Positions 35,832-49,400 are shown, counted from the stretch's first letter. The stretch: DNA of 64,000 bases from Mesorhabditis belari (GCA_958450365.1 CAUEEP010000909.1:989001-1053000), one strand, 5' to 3'. The notes: generated by a model from the letters alone, not told the origin. Numbers and translations are program-made.

Positions 35832-36090
35832 TCCTGAAAGCAGGCATATTAACTCGACGCCTTTTTTAGTTCGTTTGCCGTTGGCAATCTACGTATTTTG
35901 CTCGTACCTTAACCGGGTTTGTTTGAAAAACGTTGAATTTGCTTTCATTCAATTCAGAATCAAATTTTCTATCGAATGAAAGCAAATTCAACGTTTTTCA
36001 AATAAACTCGGTTAAGGTCCGAGCAAAATTCGTAGATTGCCAACGGCAAACGAACCGAAAAAGGGGCGGAGTTATGGCTGCCTGAAAGGA
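35832..36090. mobile_element. Near-perfect palindromic MITE, copy 1
   Basis: Arms of about 125 bp meet at a centre near 35958: GTTCGTTTGCCGTTGGCAAT at the left and ATTGCCAACGGCAAACGAAC at the right. The inner blocks GAATTTGCTTTCATTC and GAATGAAAGCAAATTC are exact complements. The RNA would form one long hairpin. Repeated at 44774-45033. Confidence 0.85.
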
Positions 36091-36099
36091 AAGATTTGA

Positions 36100-37520
36100 T
36101 TTTAAAAATTCGAACCACGATAATAGCTTTCAAAGGCTCTATTCCCATCTTTGTCTCGAAATCGAAATGATCGGAGAAGATTCATTTTTTAGATTATTTT
36201 CGATTTTCTCAAGAATACCGATGAACGATAAACAGATGCGCTTTCAGCTCACGCAAAAAGTCCCAAAACTTTCAACTTCAAAGAATAAATTTAAATTTAC
36301 CATAAAAAAGGGACGTTTCTCATGCCCGAAACGCCAACATTATGTCATCAAATTGTAGCTGAAGACCTCTGCTTTAGGATGTTTTTAAAAAAAACAAGAG
36401 TCGATCAAAAGCTATCATTTTTCATTATTTTTATAGTAGTTTTGATTTCACAATGTTTCATTAAAATGTCTTGCAGTGGTCTGATACCTAACTTCAATAG
36501 AACAATTTTTTATGTATTACTGGTGATTAATTATTTAATTACTTCGCATTTGCTAGCTAATTTTTTGTATACGGAATCAGATTACCTATGACAAATCTTT
36601 TTTTGAATACTTCGTCAAAAGTTCGTTCAATTCGAAATAAACTTATTGTGATACAGAACTCCCTTCAAGAGACTTGCGGCATTGTATACCAGATACAAGT
36701 GTAGGTTTACAGATAAGGCTAAAATGATATCCAATAGTGGAGACTTCTTTTAATATAGCGAATACTTCATGCATTCATCTCGTAGCCGAGCAATTTGGCT
36801 CATAAAAATGATTACTTACAGGCATCGCCAATGAAGATTCCCCTCCTTATCGAGATTTCACTATCGATATGCGAATTGTGAACACAATCAAATTGAAGGC
36901 AGTAAAAAAACAAAAAATAATCAATAAGTAACCAATAAGTAAAATAACTCCTCGTAACCAATAAGTTCAAATGTTTTTTTTGAATTATTGAGATACATTA
37001 TCTTTATTGAGATAAAAGAAGAGAGAGAGAAAAATGTCCTTTCAAAAAGGTTTGTTTTCTTTGAAAAACCGAGGAAATTTTCGTCATTTCACAACGGGGA
37101 AACAACAAAAAATGTCATACGATCAAAATTCAAGGCAGATCTTTCATAGACCGAGCGAATGGATTTGTTTGTGTATTTTGGCAGACTCACTCGTAACAAT
37201 AAATTTTATGCCTGAGACATAGATCAGATCTTTAAAGTTTTTCAATGTCAGGTAGTTGTGAGCTTTGTTTTTCTTAAAGATGCTTTTTCTGGAGTGGTTT
37301 CTTTATGAAAATTACGATTATTAGCTCATATCAAGCATGACCCGTTGACAGGATCGGCCTGGACTGTGAACATCGGAGCCAACGAGCTTAGGCAGTCCAA
37401 CGGAGTCGGAGGATTTGCATTCTGAACGTCTCTCAGATTCATCAATTTTTTTAACCCTTTTTCTTTGTTTCTGAAACTATCTTGAAACTTTGCTTTTAAA
37501 ATTTCTCATAAACATTTAGA
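36100..37520. other. No gene recognised between receptor and transporter, copy 1
   Basis: Only short frames. MIGEDSFFRLFSIF (36167) and LSFFIIFIVVLISQCFIKM (36400) include a hydrophobic stretch but have no family features. It may hold the transporter promoter. The same sequence occurs at 45040-46465. Confidence 0.5.
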
Positions 37521-37649
37521 GTAGAAATGGACACTAATAACCCAGAGAAAACTCGCGAAGATCCCTTCATGACTTCACATCTCAAATACGTCAACGAGGA
37601 ACCCCTCACGATGAATGACAAAGAAAGTAACAGGTAATAAATGCGCTTG

Positions 37650-37882
37650 TGGGACATTTGAGACGCGCCCGCCGCTGGCCATTGGCAATCCAATTTTGAG
37701 CTGAAATATCTTGGTTTTGGCCTGTCCAATTTAAATAGTTTTTGTACCAATCGACAGAGAAAGAATTGACGCATCTAATGATACCAAGAATATTTAAATT
37801 CGACAGCCTAACACCAAGAAATTTGAGCTCAAAGTTAGATTGCCAGTGGCAAAAGGGGTGGGGGCACGTATCAAATGTCCAA
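37650..37882. mobile_element. Palindromic MITE in transporter intron 1, copy 1
   Basis: Same family as the element at 19450: GGGACATTTGAGACGCGC at the left end, GTATCAAATGTCC at the right, with internal TTTTGAGCTGAAATATCTTG and CAAGAAATTTGAGCTCAAAG. The repeat copy is at 46590-46824. Confidence 0.78.
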
Positions 37883-39005
37883 TAACCAATAAATGTATCG
37901 TATTTGAAGAAAGCCTATGAAAAAGTTTTAGAAAGAATTCTTCAATGAATGATGCCGAAGTTACCGAAATACGAATGGAGAATGGAGAGAGGAAAGGTGA
38001 TGTGATTAGGTGAGCACAGATATTGGGAATTTGTTTTAGTAAAAGAAGTTGGCTATTGTTATACGTTTGGAATTTTAAATAAACAAGTTCAAGACCCAGT
38101 CTAAGCTGTTTTTAGTTCAACGGGAGCTGTGATGACCCTATCGAAAGCGATGTTCAACGCCGGATGTTTCTCGTTGCCGTATGCATGGAAACGTGGTGGA
38201 TTGTGGGTAAGACTTTTGGTAAAACGTTCATGTTTTCATAAACAAACATAAAAATTGAACATAAAAGTTTCAGGTTTCCTTTGCGACCTCATTTCTTGTT
38301 CTTTGTTTCAATTGGTATGGAAATCACATTCTTGTCAAATCAAGTCAACATCTCGCAAAGAAGTAACTTTAAAAAGAGAAAAATTTAAAGACTTTTCAGA
38401 TCCAAACAACCAGCATTAGATTATGGGCATTTTGCAAAAAAAGTCTGTGAGAATTCGGAGTTTGAAATGCTCCGAAAAATGACTATGCCTATTGTGTAAG
38501 TGAATGTGCTCTATATCTTTATCTATAAACTATAGTTATTTCGTCGATATCTCAATATTGTTCTATCAAGTGGGAATGTGCAGTGTATCGATTTTGTTCA
38601 TTTCCGATAACATGGCAAGTTTTCATGAGCAGAGCAGCCTCTTAAAAGAGATTCCAGGTCAACCTGTTCGGTGAGCACCTTGGATCAACGCAACACGAGC
38701 GGGTAATCAAATTTTGTAGACTTAATTTAATTAACTATTCAGATTTTATGTTAGATAAGTAATTGTAAGTAATGTTCTGAGATTTCTTACAATTAGTCCC
38801 ATAATCAGCCCTAGCAAAGGACTGTCTATGCAAAGCAAAGCCAGCCCACGCACTCTCTCCTCACACTGATTCCTAAGGGTTTTTTTGTTAAACTTAATTT
38901 ATCCTTAGACCAAATTATTAAATTATTATTAAATTATTGAAATTATTTAATTACTTAAATCTTTTAATAGAACCATTATTAATAAAATCAAGTCTCTATT
39001 TATTA

Positions 39006-39887
39006 GATTGGCAACTTGAAATTTGGTACACTTTTTCGCATTTTCCATAAAACATTTGATACGCCAATTGATCTTCTCTAAATAAAAGTTATATATTATC
39101 AAATTTTAGACATGCTTAAGCAAATTTGGGTAACTTTTGAAATGAATTTAAGCAATTCTGAAAATTCTGCAAATGGAACTATTGGGTTGCCGCAAAAATT
39201 AAAGAAATTTCTAAAACTTCTAGCAGAATTTGTCAAATGATACGCGTTTGATATTAGTAGAAAGGTTAATTAATTAATTAATTAATTCTCTACAAAATGG
39301 CATTTAAAGGGAATAAAAACAGAGCCTCAGCGCAAAAAAAGGCCAAACGATTTGATTAACAAAAGGTCAAACGACGAGTCGGACTCCTTGCGATTTTGAC
39401 CAGCTGTATTTAGGAGTTCATAAATCCACAAAGAGAAAGCTTTTTTGAAATCTCTTCAAAGCAATTTGGTAGAGAAAAGATAGATCTTTCTGGTGAAACA
39501 AACCATGAGTTTTGAGATGTTCAAGAAATATCTTTGAAGTTCTCGGCAAAGTCATACCCACCTACCCAATATAACAAAACGATTGATTAGATCTAGCTGA
39601 AAATTTGGCTATTTATCTAACTTTTTAGGCTCTCACTTTTTTTTATTGGCACCAAAATAGGTTGTGGAAGAAAGCGTTCAAATCGCTTCATCGAGTGTTC
39701 ATCATTTTTGGTTTCTCAACTTCTTGTCCCCTAGAAATCTACAAAACCGAAGCTTTTCTAAATCTGTCAAAAGTCTGTTTTAGAGAATAAATAGACCTTT
39801 TTATTGGCAAAAACTGTAGATTAATTGGTGCACTAGTTAGTTTTAAAAAGTGTAGTGAATAAGTGTACCAACTTTCAAGTTTCCAAT
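39006..39887. mobile_element. Non-autonomous element of 0.88 kb in a transporter intron, copy 1
   Basis: The ends ATTGGCAACTTGAAATTTGG and CCAACTTTCAAGTTTCCAAT are inverted matches. No coding region is visible. The interior resembles 9470-9750. The tandem copy is at 47951-48830. Just beyond the right end a 7 bp stem (GGCGGGA/TCCCGCC) encloses a tRNA box B-like sequence. Confidence 0.72.
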
Positions 39888-40602
39888 TCACGGCCGCCAT
39901 GAGCGACTGGCTAAGAGGCGGGAGGTCAAGGCTTCAATCCCGCCGGCTAGAATATTGGTTCTTTTTCCCATATATATGGTTTTTTTCAGATGATCATGGC
40001 CTGTACAATCTCTCTCCCATTCGTCATTTTTGTGAACATGTTCACGTCGATGAAAGTTGTCACGTTCTTTGCATTGGTTCTTTTTAAAATCATTTCCATT
40101 TCCATTTTTTTCAATCCTGTTTCAAAGATTGATTTCAGATTTCTTCTATCTTCTTTGCAATCGGTATGATTGTTATCTTGCAATTCACGATTCGACAGCC
40201 AACACAATGGGACAAGCTGCCCGCTTACACCGACTTCACCGGGACAACGATGATGATCGGGATTTTGATGTACTCGTTTGAAGGGCAAACTATGATTAGT
40301 TTGAAGTGGTGTTAATAAATATAGAAGCTGCTTTAGATTTTACCCGTTGAGAACAAGCTAAAGCATCCGGAGGATTTTTTATCGAGATGTGGCGTCCTGC
40401 CGACAACAATGCTCACCTGTGGATCAATCATGACGGGGCTTGGCTTTTTTGGGTAAGCCCTACACGACATTATTCAATTCTAAACTTTCTTTGAACTTTT
40501 ATACAATGCTTCGTTTAGATATACCGGTTTTGGGGATAAAATAGCGCCATCTATCACGAGCAATGTGCCAAAAGATGGGTGAGTAAGCTTCTCCAGTGAG
40601 AG

Positions 40603-40892
40603 CAACATTTCTAATAATGACATAAAAAATTTTTGTAGAAGTTACGTTTTTGATCGAGTATCACCTCGAATCACGTAATCAAGTAATCACCTCAATAAAT
40701 TGAATATCTTTACATTTGAAGGGAATTTGCCACCAAATCACTTAAGCGGCTGAATATCTTTAAAAGGGGTCGTGTATAACGTATATAAAATTTTGCCCCC
40801 CCGGATCTTAAAATTTTACCCCCCCGGATCTTAAAATTTTACCCCCCCGGATATTGAAAGACCCCCCCGGATACTCCACAAGTACCCGAAAT
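40603..40892. mobile_element. Merlin right-end relic made by the tandem duplication
   Basis: This block repeats 31669-31960, including the G-run inverted end and the flanking CGAAATTT. It has no transposase and no left end. Its presence shows that the duplication breakpoint lay inside an already inserted Merlin. Confidence 0.92.
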
Positions 40893-41544
40893 TTTAATAT
40901 GTGATGCAAGACTTTTAGATGTTTGACAGCAAAAAGCTTTCTACCAAAATAGTATAAACATGAGGCTTTTTTGAAAATCTAATGAAATGAAACTGATCGA
41001 AGGGATCTAATGGCTGATCAAAAGTTAACGGTATCCTTTTTCCTTTTTATGTCAGATTGGATTTTTTGAAATTATGCCGAAATTTAAAGATATTCAGGAG
41101 CAGATGAATTGCCAATTTTCTTGACTGAATATTTTCATTTAAAACATTCTTTTAATTACAATACCGAGCAAAAGTCTTGCAACATCATTTTTTCAAAAAA
41201 ATAGATGAAATTTTTTATAGAAAATGCCACCCATTCATAGGGCTTTTTCGTTTTCAATTAGAATAATGCATGTACACTTTATTTACAAAAACAAATTTGA
41301 AGTGCAGCATAAAAGGGGGTGGGACAAATGCTACCTTTTTTTGCGCACCTGGACATTTGCGCACCTTTTTTTGCTGGAAAAGGCCTTAGGCAAGGCCGTA
41401 GAGCTTCGGAAATATTTCCATATAAGGGAATCGTATGCGTAGATTCCGAATTTTGACAAATCAGACCTCGCTGACACGTCAAATTTGGGCTAAAAGGTAA
41501 AAACTACGGAAAAGCGTTAAGTTGCGTTAAGTTTTTTTCAGATG

Positions 41545-41867
41545 CCAGGTACCTACTTGACGACTCCCGAAAAAGAAAAAAAAAATCATGAAAGCAAGAA
41601 AAAAAGGAATTTCTCGAGGTGTTGTCTCCGATCTCTTCAAATGCGATCCATCGGCCAAGAAGAACAACAGCAAAAGAGGATCGAATACTCGTGAGGGCTT
41701 CCAGGAAGGATCCGAACATGACATCAACTGAGGGAGCTCGGCTGATCAAGGATGTTGCAAACAAGGATATCTCTCGATGGACCGTTTCTCGACGATTGAC
41801 TCAAGCAGGACTGTATAGGCGGAGGGCTGTACAAAAGCCTTTGATGACCGCCGGCCACGGGAAATAA
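41545..41867 (+). pseudogene. Tc1-like transposase fragment, copy 2
   Basis: As the copy at 32600, but GGGAAATAACGG here has a TAA where copy 1 has GGGAAACAACGG, so the frame ends after AGHGK. This is a copy-specific change. Confidence 0.75.
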
Positions 41868-41975
41868 CGGCTTCTATTCGCCAGGACGTACCAAAGATTA
41901 GAGAGAGTTAGCATTAGATCAAAACTATTTAAACATTTTATTTGGAACAATAATCAAAATAAATGACCAAAAATT

Positions 41976-42025
41976 GTCCATACAGCATCTTGTTGAGAGT
42001 TTGAATCAATTCCTAAATAAATAAG
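41976..42025 (-). pseudogene. RING-gene last-exon relic, copy 2
   Basis: Repeat of the relic at 33030-33080 within the second tandem unit. Confidence 0.45.
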
Positions 42026-42414
42026 TTTTTTATGTTTCGAAATCTGAAAACTTTCGTGAACTCGTCCAACTGTTTGACACTCGTGTTTCTCTTGAAATCT
42101 GAAACCTGATTAAATGAGACCATTGTATCTTTCTCTTCCAATTTTGAAAAGAGAGTAGTCTCACATCTCAAAATTGTGGTAATTATCTCTCAGCAGAAAT
42201 AAATCTTTTTCAAAGGAAAAATCTAATTGCTGGTCTAGTGTGGTGAAGAGAGAAAAGGCATTTTTATCTAAGCCTCATTGATTATTTCTAGAATTTGCCT
42301 GTTCAAAAAAAGTGACTAAAAAACAAGAAGTTCAACAATTCATCAGCTCCAAGAATCCGTTCAATACTTACAATAAGTATTCTGTTTTTTATTGTCCTCT
42401 TTCTACTGTTCAAC

Positions 42415-44347
42415 ATGGATTGCCCTGATATCTCAAAATACACAACGAATCTTTTTCTGAAAGTAACGATGTCCTGTCAGCTTTTGTGCGGTCTGTTCTC
42501 GATTCTTGGTATCTTATTCACCCATCGAAAGATTTTCTCGTCGATTTTATTGGATTCAGCTTTCAAGGAATATTTGATTTGTTGCTATGCTATTCATTTG
42601 ATACAAAGTTTTGGGGCATTTTTATTGCAGGTCGGTCTTTATTTTCAATTTTGAAAGACTGACCCCATTGAATGCAGAATATTGACTGATTTTGAGTCAT
42701 AATTTTTGAAATCATTATTTGAAATCATTATTTTTGTTCAAGGTTCTCCTCTTTTTTCAATACATTGTCCAACCGACATGTTTGGCGACGATTCCATCGT
42801 GGTTATGCTATTTTCTTCGTTTCTCGATGATCATCTCGGTGATTTCATTGCCGATCCTCAATCTAACTCTCACGATTCTCCGTTTTCTCTCATTTTTTGG
42901 TAGATCAACATCGAGAAAGAGGGAGACAATCACTCGAAGAGTCTTCTTTTCATTCGCGGTAAAGGGTTAAATTGGAAACACAAGGTTTAGCAAATCTTCA
43001 TGCACTTTTTTGTTTAACACACTTGAAATGATAGGACTTGCTTTCATGGGATCATGGGGTCATACTCCATTTTTATGCCAAAATTTGTATAGAAAGCTAT
43101 TGATTTCAACATCTGTTTTGACAGCTTTGAACATTAACTCTAAGTACAGGTTTAGTCTTTTTACTTTTAGTGCGGCCAGCAATGAGGCTAAAGCACTTCA
43201 TAAACACTTCTAATTACAATAGAAACTTTTTAAATTACAAATCTCTAAATGATTTAGAAACAAACCGTAAATTTAGCTCCAAGTGCATATTGAAAAGTTT
43301 CCGCTGTCTTTTCATGATTCAATTTGCATTCAGATAGCCATTTTCTGCTTGGAACTCTATTGGCGACTGAATGGAGTGATGATTCCACCAGGGCGAGTCC
43401 CCTATTGTATCGGAAATCTGAAGAGTATCGCTGAGAAATCGAACATCGAAGCCGCGATCATCGGCTCGTTGGAAATCGGCACGATACTCGGCGGCTTGCT
43501 GCTCATGCATTTATATCAACGAGAGAACCGGTCTTACAAAAACAGTCCTCAAACTTATACACTAAATTTAGATTGAAGAAATCGTACGATATTTCGGTGA
43601 ATCTCATTCGACGACAACTTATCCTATCCATGCAACTTTTTCTCCCCTACAGGTATCGAGTTTCCCGACTCTCGAAACTATTTCTGACCATTTCTGACCA
43701 GCCGACAAAATCTATTGGCTTTGTGCCTTTGAGCAGTTTTCTCCAACTTTCATAAAGAGAAAATTAAAATTTAAGTATCATAATCTGATAATGTGTATTT
43801 TTAACAAAGAAAAATGAATCTGGCAAATTCCTGACAAATCTGATCGCTCTGATTTGACGAATTACCCAGCCTCGATGATCTCTAGCCACGCCGGGCCACG
43901 TGCTCTGTAAAACTCAATAGGCTAACACTAAGAGACCTTTGAAACCCACATATTTTCAAAATACAACCTAGTTAATCTTTTGAATATTTCTCACATTTAG
44001 TTTTTTCCATGCCATATCATTTCTCACTTTGTCCGTTCTCGGTTATGCCTATCGAGAGCTTTTTGCGTACCTTGAAGAACCTTGGTACTCTGCTGGATCA
44101 GGATTCACTTTTGTGAGTTTAATTGAGTCATTTTGTCAAAATGATCACTCAAACCACAACTTCTCAGTTCCCCATGTATTTCACGATGGTTTCCCCGTGG
44201 ATAATCTATTGGATTGTGGTGAAAAATGACAAGAAGCGAATCAACAAAACAGCTGAGTTGATTGATTTGGAGCAGCGGGCAAAGACAATTTATTTCGAGA
44301 ACTATCGCTCACAATGGGAATATCAGGGATTGGCCAGGGGAAAGTAA
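42415..44347 (+). CDS. Serpentine chemoreceptor (Sra-superfamily-like), tandem copy 2
   Basis: Six exons at 42415-42630, 42743-42958, 43334-43530, 43572-43652, 44001-44112 and 44168-44347, giving 333 residues, nearly identical to the copy at 33470. The seven hydrophobic segments, the KKSYDISVNLIRRQL loop and the tail are unchanged, and no stop or shift distinguishes the copies. The only coding differences seen were silent or single-base (for example CGACGA versus CGAAGA at about 42938). Both genes are therefore equally likely to be functional, which doubles the dosage of this receptor if the assembly is right. Confidence 0.75.
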
Positions 44348-44773
44348 GTGCAGGTCCAGTTTGGTATACAGCAACTTGGTATACAAAGCTTTTGCACATT
44401 TGTCCCCTTTGGAGCTCTTGAAAGTAAGTTTCGATAAGATGAGCTAATAGAGCCGTTCTAATAGAGTTTTTAGGGTAATCTCGTTTTCTAAAAGTTTAGC
44501 AAACTAATGTTTAGTCGAATAGAAATTTTCTAGGCAAAAAGCAAGAAGATTTCCGTCCCTAAAGGCGCGCGCCGTTCTCCGCGAATCGAACTGTGGAACG
44601 ATGATGTGTAGCTGTACTTTAAAACTTTTTCATAAAAGTAAAGGTAAATTTAAACTAAACCAAGCTTTTGTATACAATATTAGCTTTGCTCCGAGTTTCT
44701 TTTATTTCGATCATTTGGTGCTCTTTATTTATTTAGTTGTTTGCAAATATTTTTTCTCAATTTGAGCATTTGT

Positions 44774-45033
44774 TTCCTGAAAGCAGGCATATTAACTCGA
44801 CGCCTTTTTTAGTTCGTTTGCCGTTGGCAATCTACGTATTTTGCTCGTACCTTAACCGGGTTTGTTTGAAAAACGTTGAATTTGCTTTCATTCAATTCAG
44901 AATCAAATTTTCTATCGAATGAAAGCAAATTCAACGTTTTTCAAATAAACTCGGTTAAGGTCCGAGCAAAATTCGTAGATTGCCAACGGCAAACGAACCG
45001 AAAAAGGGGCGGAGTTATGGCTGCCTGAAAGGA
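44774..45033. mobile_element. Near-perfect palindromic MITE, copy 2
   Basis: Repeat of 35832-36090 within the second tandem unit; the palindrome is preserved. Confidence 0.82.
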
Positions 45034-46469
45034 AAGATTTGATTTTAAAAATTCGAACCACGATAATAGCTTTCAAAGGCTCTATTCCCATCTTTGTCTC
45101 GAAATCGAAATGATCGGAGAAGATTCATTTTTTAGATTATTTTCGATTTTCTCAAGAATACCGATGAACGATAAACAGATGCGCTTTCAGCTCACGCAAA
45201 AAGTCCCAAAACTTTCAACTTCAAAGAATAAATTTAAATTTACCATAAAAGAGGGACGTTTCTCATGCCCGAAACGCCAACATTATGTCATCAAATTGTA
45301 GCTGAAGACCTCTGCTTTAGGATGTTTTTAAAAAAAAACAAGAGTCGATCAAAAGCTATCATTTTTCATTATTTTTATAGTAGTTTTGATTTCACAATGT
45401 TTCATTAAAATGTCTTGCAGTGGTCTGATACCTAACTTCAATAGAACAATTTTTTATGTATTACTGGTGATTAATTATTTAATTACTTCGCATTTGCTAG
45501 CTAATTTTTTGTATACGGAATCAGATTACCTATGACAAATCTTTTTTTGAATACTTCGTCAAAAGTTCGTTCAATTCGAAATAAACTTATTGTGATACAG
45601 AACTCCCTTCAAGAGACTTGCGGCATTGTATACCAGATACAAGTGTAGGTTTACAGATAAGGCTAAAATGATATCCAATAGTGGAGACTTCTTTTAATAT
45701 AGCGAATACTTCATGCATTCATCTCGTAGCCGAGCAATTTGGCTCATAAAAATGATTACTTACAGGCATCGCCAATGAAGATTCCCCTCCTTATCGAGAT
45801 TTCACTATCGATATGCGAATTGTGAACACAATCAAATTGAAGGCAGTAAAACAACAAAAAATAATCAATAAGTAACCAATAAGTAAAATAACTCCTCGTA
45901 ACCAATAAGTTCAAATGTTTTTTTGAATTATTGAGATACATTATCTTTATTGAGATAAAAGAAGAGAGAGAGAAAAATGTCCTTTCAAAAAGGTTTGTTT
46001 TCTTTGAAAAACCGAGGAAATTTTCGTCATTTCACAACGGGGAAACAACAAAAAATGTCATACGATCAAAATTCAAGGCAGATCTTTCATAGACCGAGCG
46101 AATGGATTTGTTTGTGTATTTTGGCAGACTCACTCGTAACAATAAATTTTATGCCTGAGACATAGATCAGATCTTTAAAGTTTTTCAATGTCAGGTAGTT
46201 GTGAGCTTTGTTTTTCTTAAAGATGCTTTTTCTGGAGTGGTTTCTTTATGAAAATTACGATTATTAGCTCATATCAAGCATGACCCGTTGACAGGATCGG
46301 CCTGGACTGTGAACATCGGAGCCAACGAGCTTAGGCAGTCCAACGGAGTCGAAGGATTTGCATTCTGAACGTCTCTCAGATTCATCAATTTTTTTAACCC
46401 TTTTTCTTTGTTTCTGAAACTATCTTGAAACTTTGCTTTTAAAATTTCTCATAAACATTTAGAGTAGAA

Positions 46470-49400
46470 ATGGACACTAATAACCCAGAGAAAACTCGCG
46501 AAGATCCCTTCATGACTTCACATCTCAAATACGTCAACGAGGAACCCCTCACGATGAATGACAAAGAAAGTAACAGGTAATAAATGCGCTTGTGGGACAT
46601 TTGAGACGCGCCCGCCGCTTGGCCATTGGCAATCTAATTTTGAGCTGAAATATCTTGGTGTTGGCCTGTCCAATTTAAATAGTTTTTGTACCAATCGACA
46701 GAGAAAGAATTGACGCATCTAATGATACCAAGAATATTTAAATTCGACAGCCTAACACCAAGAAATTTGAGCTCAAAGTTAGATTGCCAGTGGCAAAAGG
46801 GGTGGGGGCACGTATCAAATGTCCAATAACCAATAAATGTATCGTATTTGAAGAAAGCCTATGAAAAAGTTTTAGAAAGAATTCTTCAATGAATGATGCC
46901 GAAGTTACCGAAATACGAATGGAGAATGGAGAGAGGAAAGGTGATGTGATTAGGTGAGCACAGATATTGGGAATTTGTTTTAGTAAAAGAAGTTGGCTAT
47001 TGTTATACGTTTGGAATTTTAAATAAACAAGTCCAAGACCCAGTCTAAGCTGTTTTTAGTTCAACGGGAGCTGTGATGACCCTATCGAAAGCGATGTTCA
47101 ACGCCGGATGTTTCTCGTTGCCGTATGCATGGAAACGTGGTGGATTGTGGGTAAGACTTTTGGTAAAACGTTCATGTTTTCATAAACAAACATAAAAATT
47201 GAACATAAAAGTTTCAGGTTTCCTTTGCGACCTCATTTCTTGTTCTTTGTTTCAATTGGTATGGAAATCACATTCTTGTCAAATCAAGTCAACATCTCGC
47301 AAAGAAGTAGCTTTAAAAAGAGAAAAATGAAAAGTCTTTTCAGATCCAAACAACCAGCATTAGATTATGGGCATTTTGCAAAAAAAGTCTGTGAGAATTC
47401 GGAGTTTGAAATGCTCCGAAAAATGACTATGCCTATTGTGTAAGTGAATGTGCTCTATATCTTTATCTATAAACTATAGTTATTTCGTCGATATCTCAAT
47501 ATTGTTCTATCAAGTGGGAATGTGCAGTGTATCGATTTTGTTCATTTCCGATAACATGGCAAGTTTTCATGAGCAGAGCAGCCTCTTAAAAGAGATTCCA
47601 GGTCAACCTGTTCGGTGAGCACCTTGGATCAACGCAACACGAGCGGGTAATCAAATTTTGTAGACTTAATTTAATTAACTATTCAGATTTTATGTTAGAT
47701 AAGTAATTGTAAGTAATGTTCTGAGATTTCTTACAATTAGTCCCATAATCAGCCCTAGCAAAGGACTGTCTATGCAAAGCAAAGCCAGCCCACGCACTCT
47801 CTCCTCACACTGATTCCTAAGGGTTTTTTTGTTAAACTTAATTTATCCTTAGACCAAATTATTAAATTATTATTAAATTATTGAAATTATTTAATTACTT
47901 AAATCTTTTAATAGAACCATTATTAATAAAATCAAGTCTCTATTTATTAGATTGGCAACTTGAAATTTGGTACACTTTTTCGCATTTTCCATAAAACATT
48001 TGATACGCCAATTGATCTTCTCTAAATAAAAGTTATATATTATCAAATTTTAGACATGCTTAAGCAAATTTGGGTAACTTTTGAAATGAATTTAAGCAAT
48101 TCAAGTTTTTCGGAAAATTCTGCAAATGGAACTATTGGGTTGCCGCAAAAATTAAAGAAATTTCTAAAACTTCTAGCAGAATTTGTCAAATGATACGCGT
48201 TTGATATTAGTAGAAAGGTTAATTAATTAATTCTCTACAAAATGGCATTTAAAGGGAATAAAAACAGAGCCTCAGCGCAAAAAAAGGCCAAACGATTTGA
48301 TTAACAAAAGGTCAAACGACGAGTCGGACTCCTTGCGATTTTGACCAGCTGTATTTAGGAGTTCATAAATCCACAAAGAGAAAGCTTTTTTGAAATATCT
48401 TAAAAGCAATTTTGTAGAGAAAAGATAGATCTTTCTGGTGAAACAAACCATGAGTTTTGAGATGTTCAAGAAATATCTTTGAAGTTCTCGGCAAAGTCAT
48501 ACCCACCTACCCAATATAACAAAACGATTGATTAGATCTAGCTGAAAATTTGGCTATTTATCTAACTTTTTAGGCTCTCACTTTTTTTATTGGCACCAAA
48601 ATAGGTTGTGGAAGAATCGTTCAAATCGCTTCATCGAGTGTTCATCATTTTTGGTTTCTCAACTTCTTGTCCCCTAGAAATCTACAAAACCGAAGCTTTT
48701 CTAAATCTGTCAAAAGTCTGTTTTAGAGAATAAATAGACCTTTTTATTGGCAAAAACTGTAGATTAATTGGTGCACTAGTTAGTTTTAAAAAGTGTAGTG
48801 AATAAGTGTACCAACTTTCAAGTTTCCAATTCACGGCCGCCATGAGCGACTGGCTAAGAGGCGGGAGGTCAAGGGTTCAATCCCGCCGGCTAGAATATTG
48901 GTTCTTTTTTCCCATATATATGGTTTTTTTTCAGATGATCATGGCCTGTACAATCTCTCTCCCATTCGTCATTTTTGTGAACATGTTCACGTCGATGAAA
49001 GTTGTCACGTTCTTTGCATTGGTTCTTTTTAAAATCATTTCCATTTTTTTCAATCATGTTTCAAAGATTGATTTCAGATTTCTTCTATCTTCTTTGCAAT
49101 CGGTATGATTGTTATCTTGCAATTCACGATTCGACAGCCAACACAATGGGACAAGCTGCCCGCTTACACCGACTTCACCGGGACAACGATGATGATCGGG
49201 ATTTTGATGTACTCGTTTGAAGGGCAAACTATGATTAGTTTGAAGTGGTGTTAATAAATATAGAAGCTGCTTTAGATTTTACCCGTTGAGAACAAGCTAA
49301 AGCATCCGGAGGATTTTTTATCGAGATGTGGCGTCCTGCCGACAACAATGCTCACCTGTGGATCAATCATGACGGGGCTTGGCTTTTTTGGGTAAGCCCT

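Larger units (their letters stand above)
37527..40578 (+). pseudogene. SLC36-like amino-acid transporter, 5' partial copy (tandem copy 1)
   Basis: It carries the same first eleven exons as the complete gene at 46470 (MDTNNPEKTREDPF through NVPKDG, last exon ending at 40578) but stops at the duplication junction at 40601. The four exons that encode the last membrane helices are missing, so no complete transporter can be made from this copy alone. Its promoter and start are intact, so a truncated or read-through transcript is possible. Relative to copy 2, the exon 4 donor is GTAACT rather than GTAGCT, and the two bases TG are altered near 38385. Confidence 0.85.
31669..40601. repeat. Tandem duplication, copy 1 (8.93 kb unit)
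   Basis: 31669-40601 is repeated almost perfectly at 40603-49540. The unit starts inside the Merlin right part (CAACATTTCTAATAATGAC) and ends within an intron of the transporter (CTTCTCCAGTGAGA). Only scattered single-base and short indel differences were seen, for example in the TTAA repeat near 39270. Confidence 0.97.

Noticed and set aside
39908..39945. Possible tRNA gene next to the 0.88 kb element (box A TGGCTAAGAGG, box B-like)
   Set aside because: The boxes are only about a dozen bases apart and no cloverleaf forms; copy 1 even has a mutated box B.
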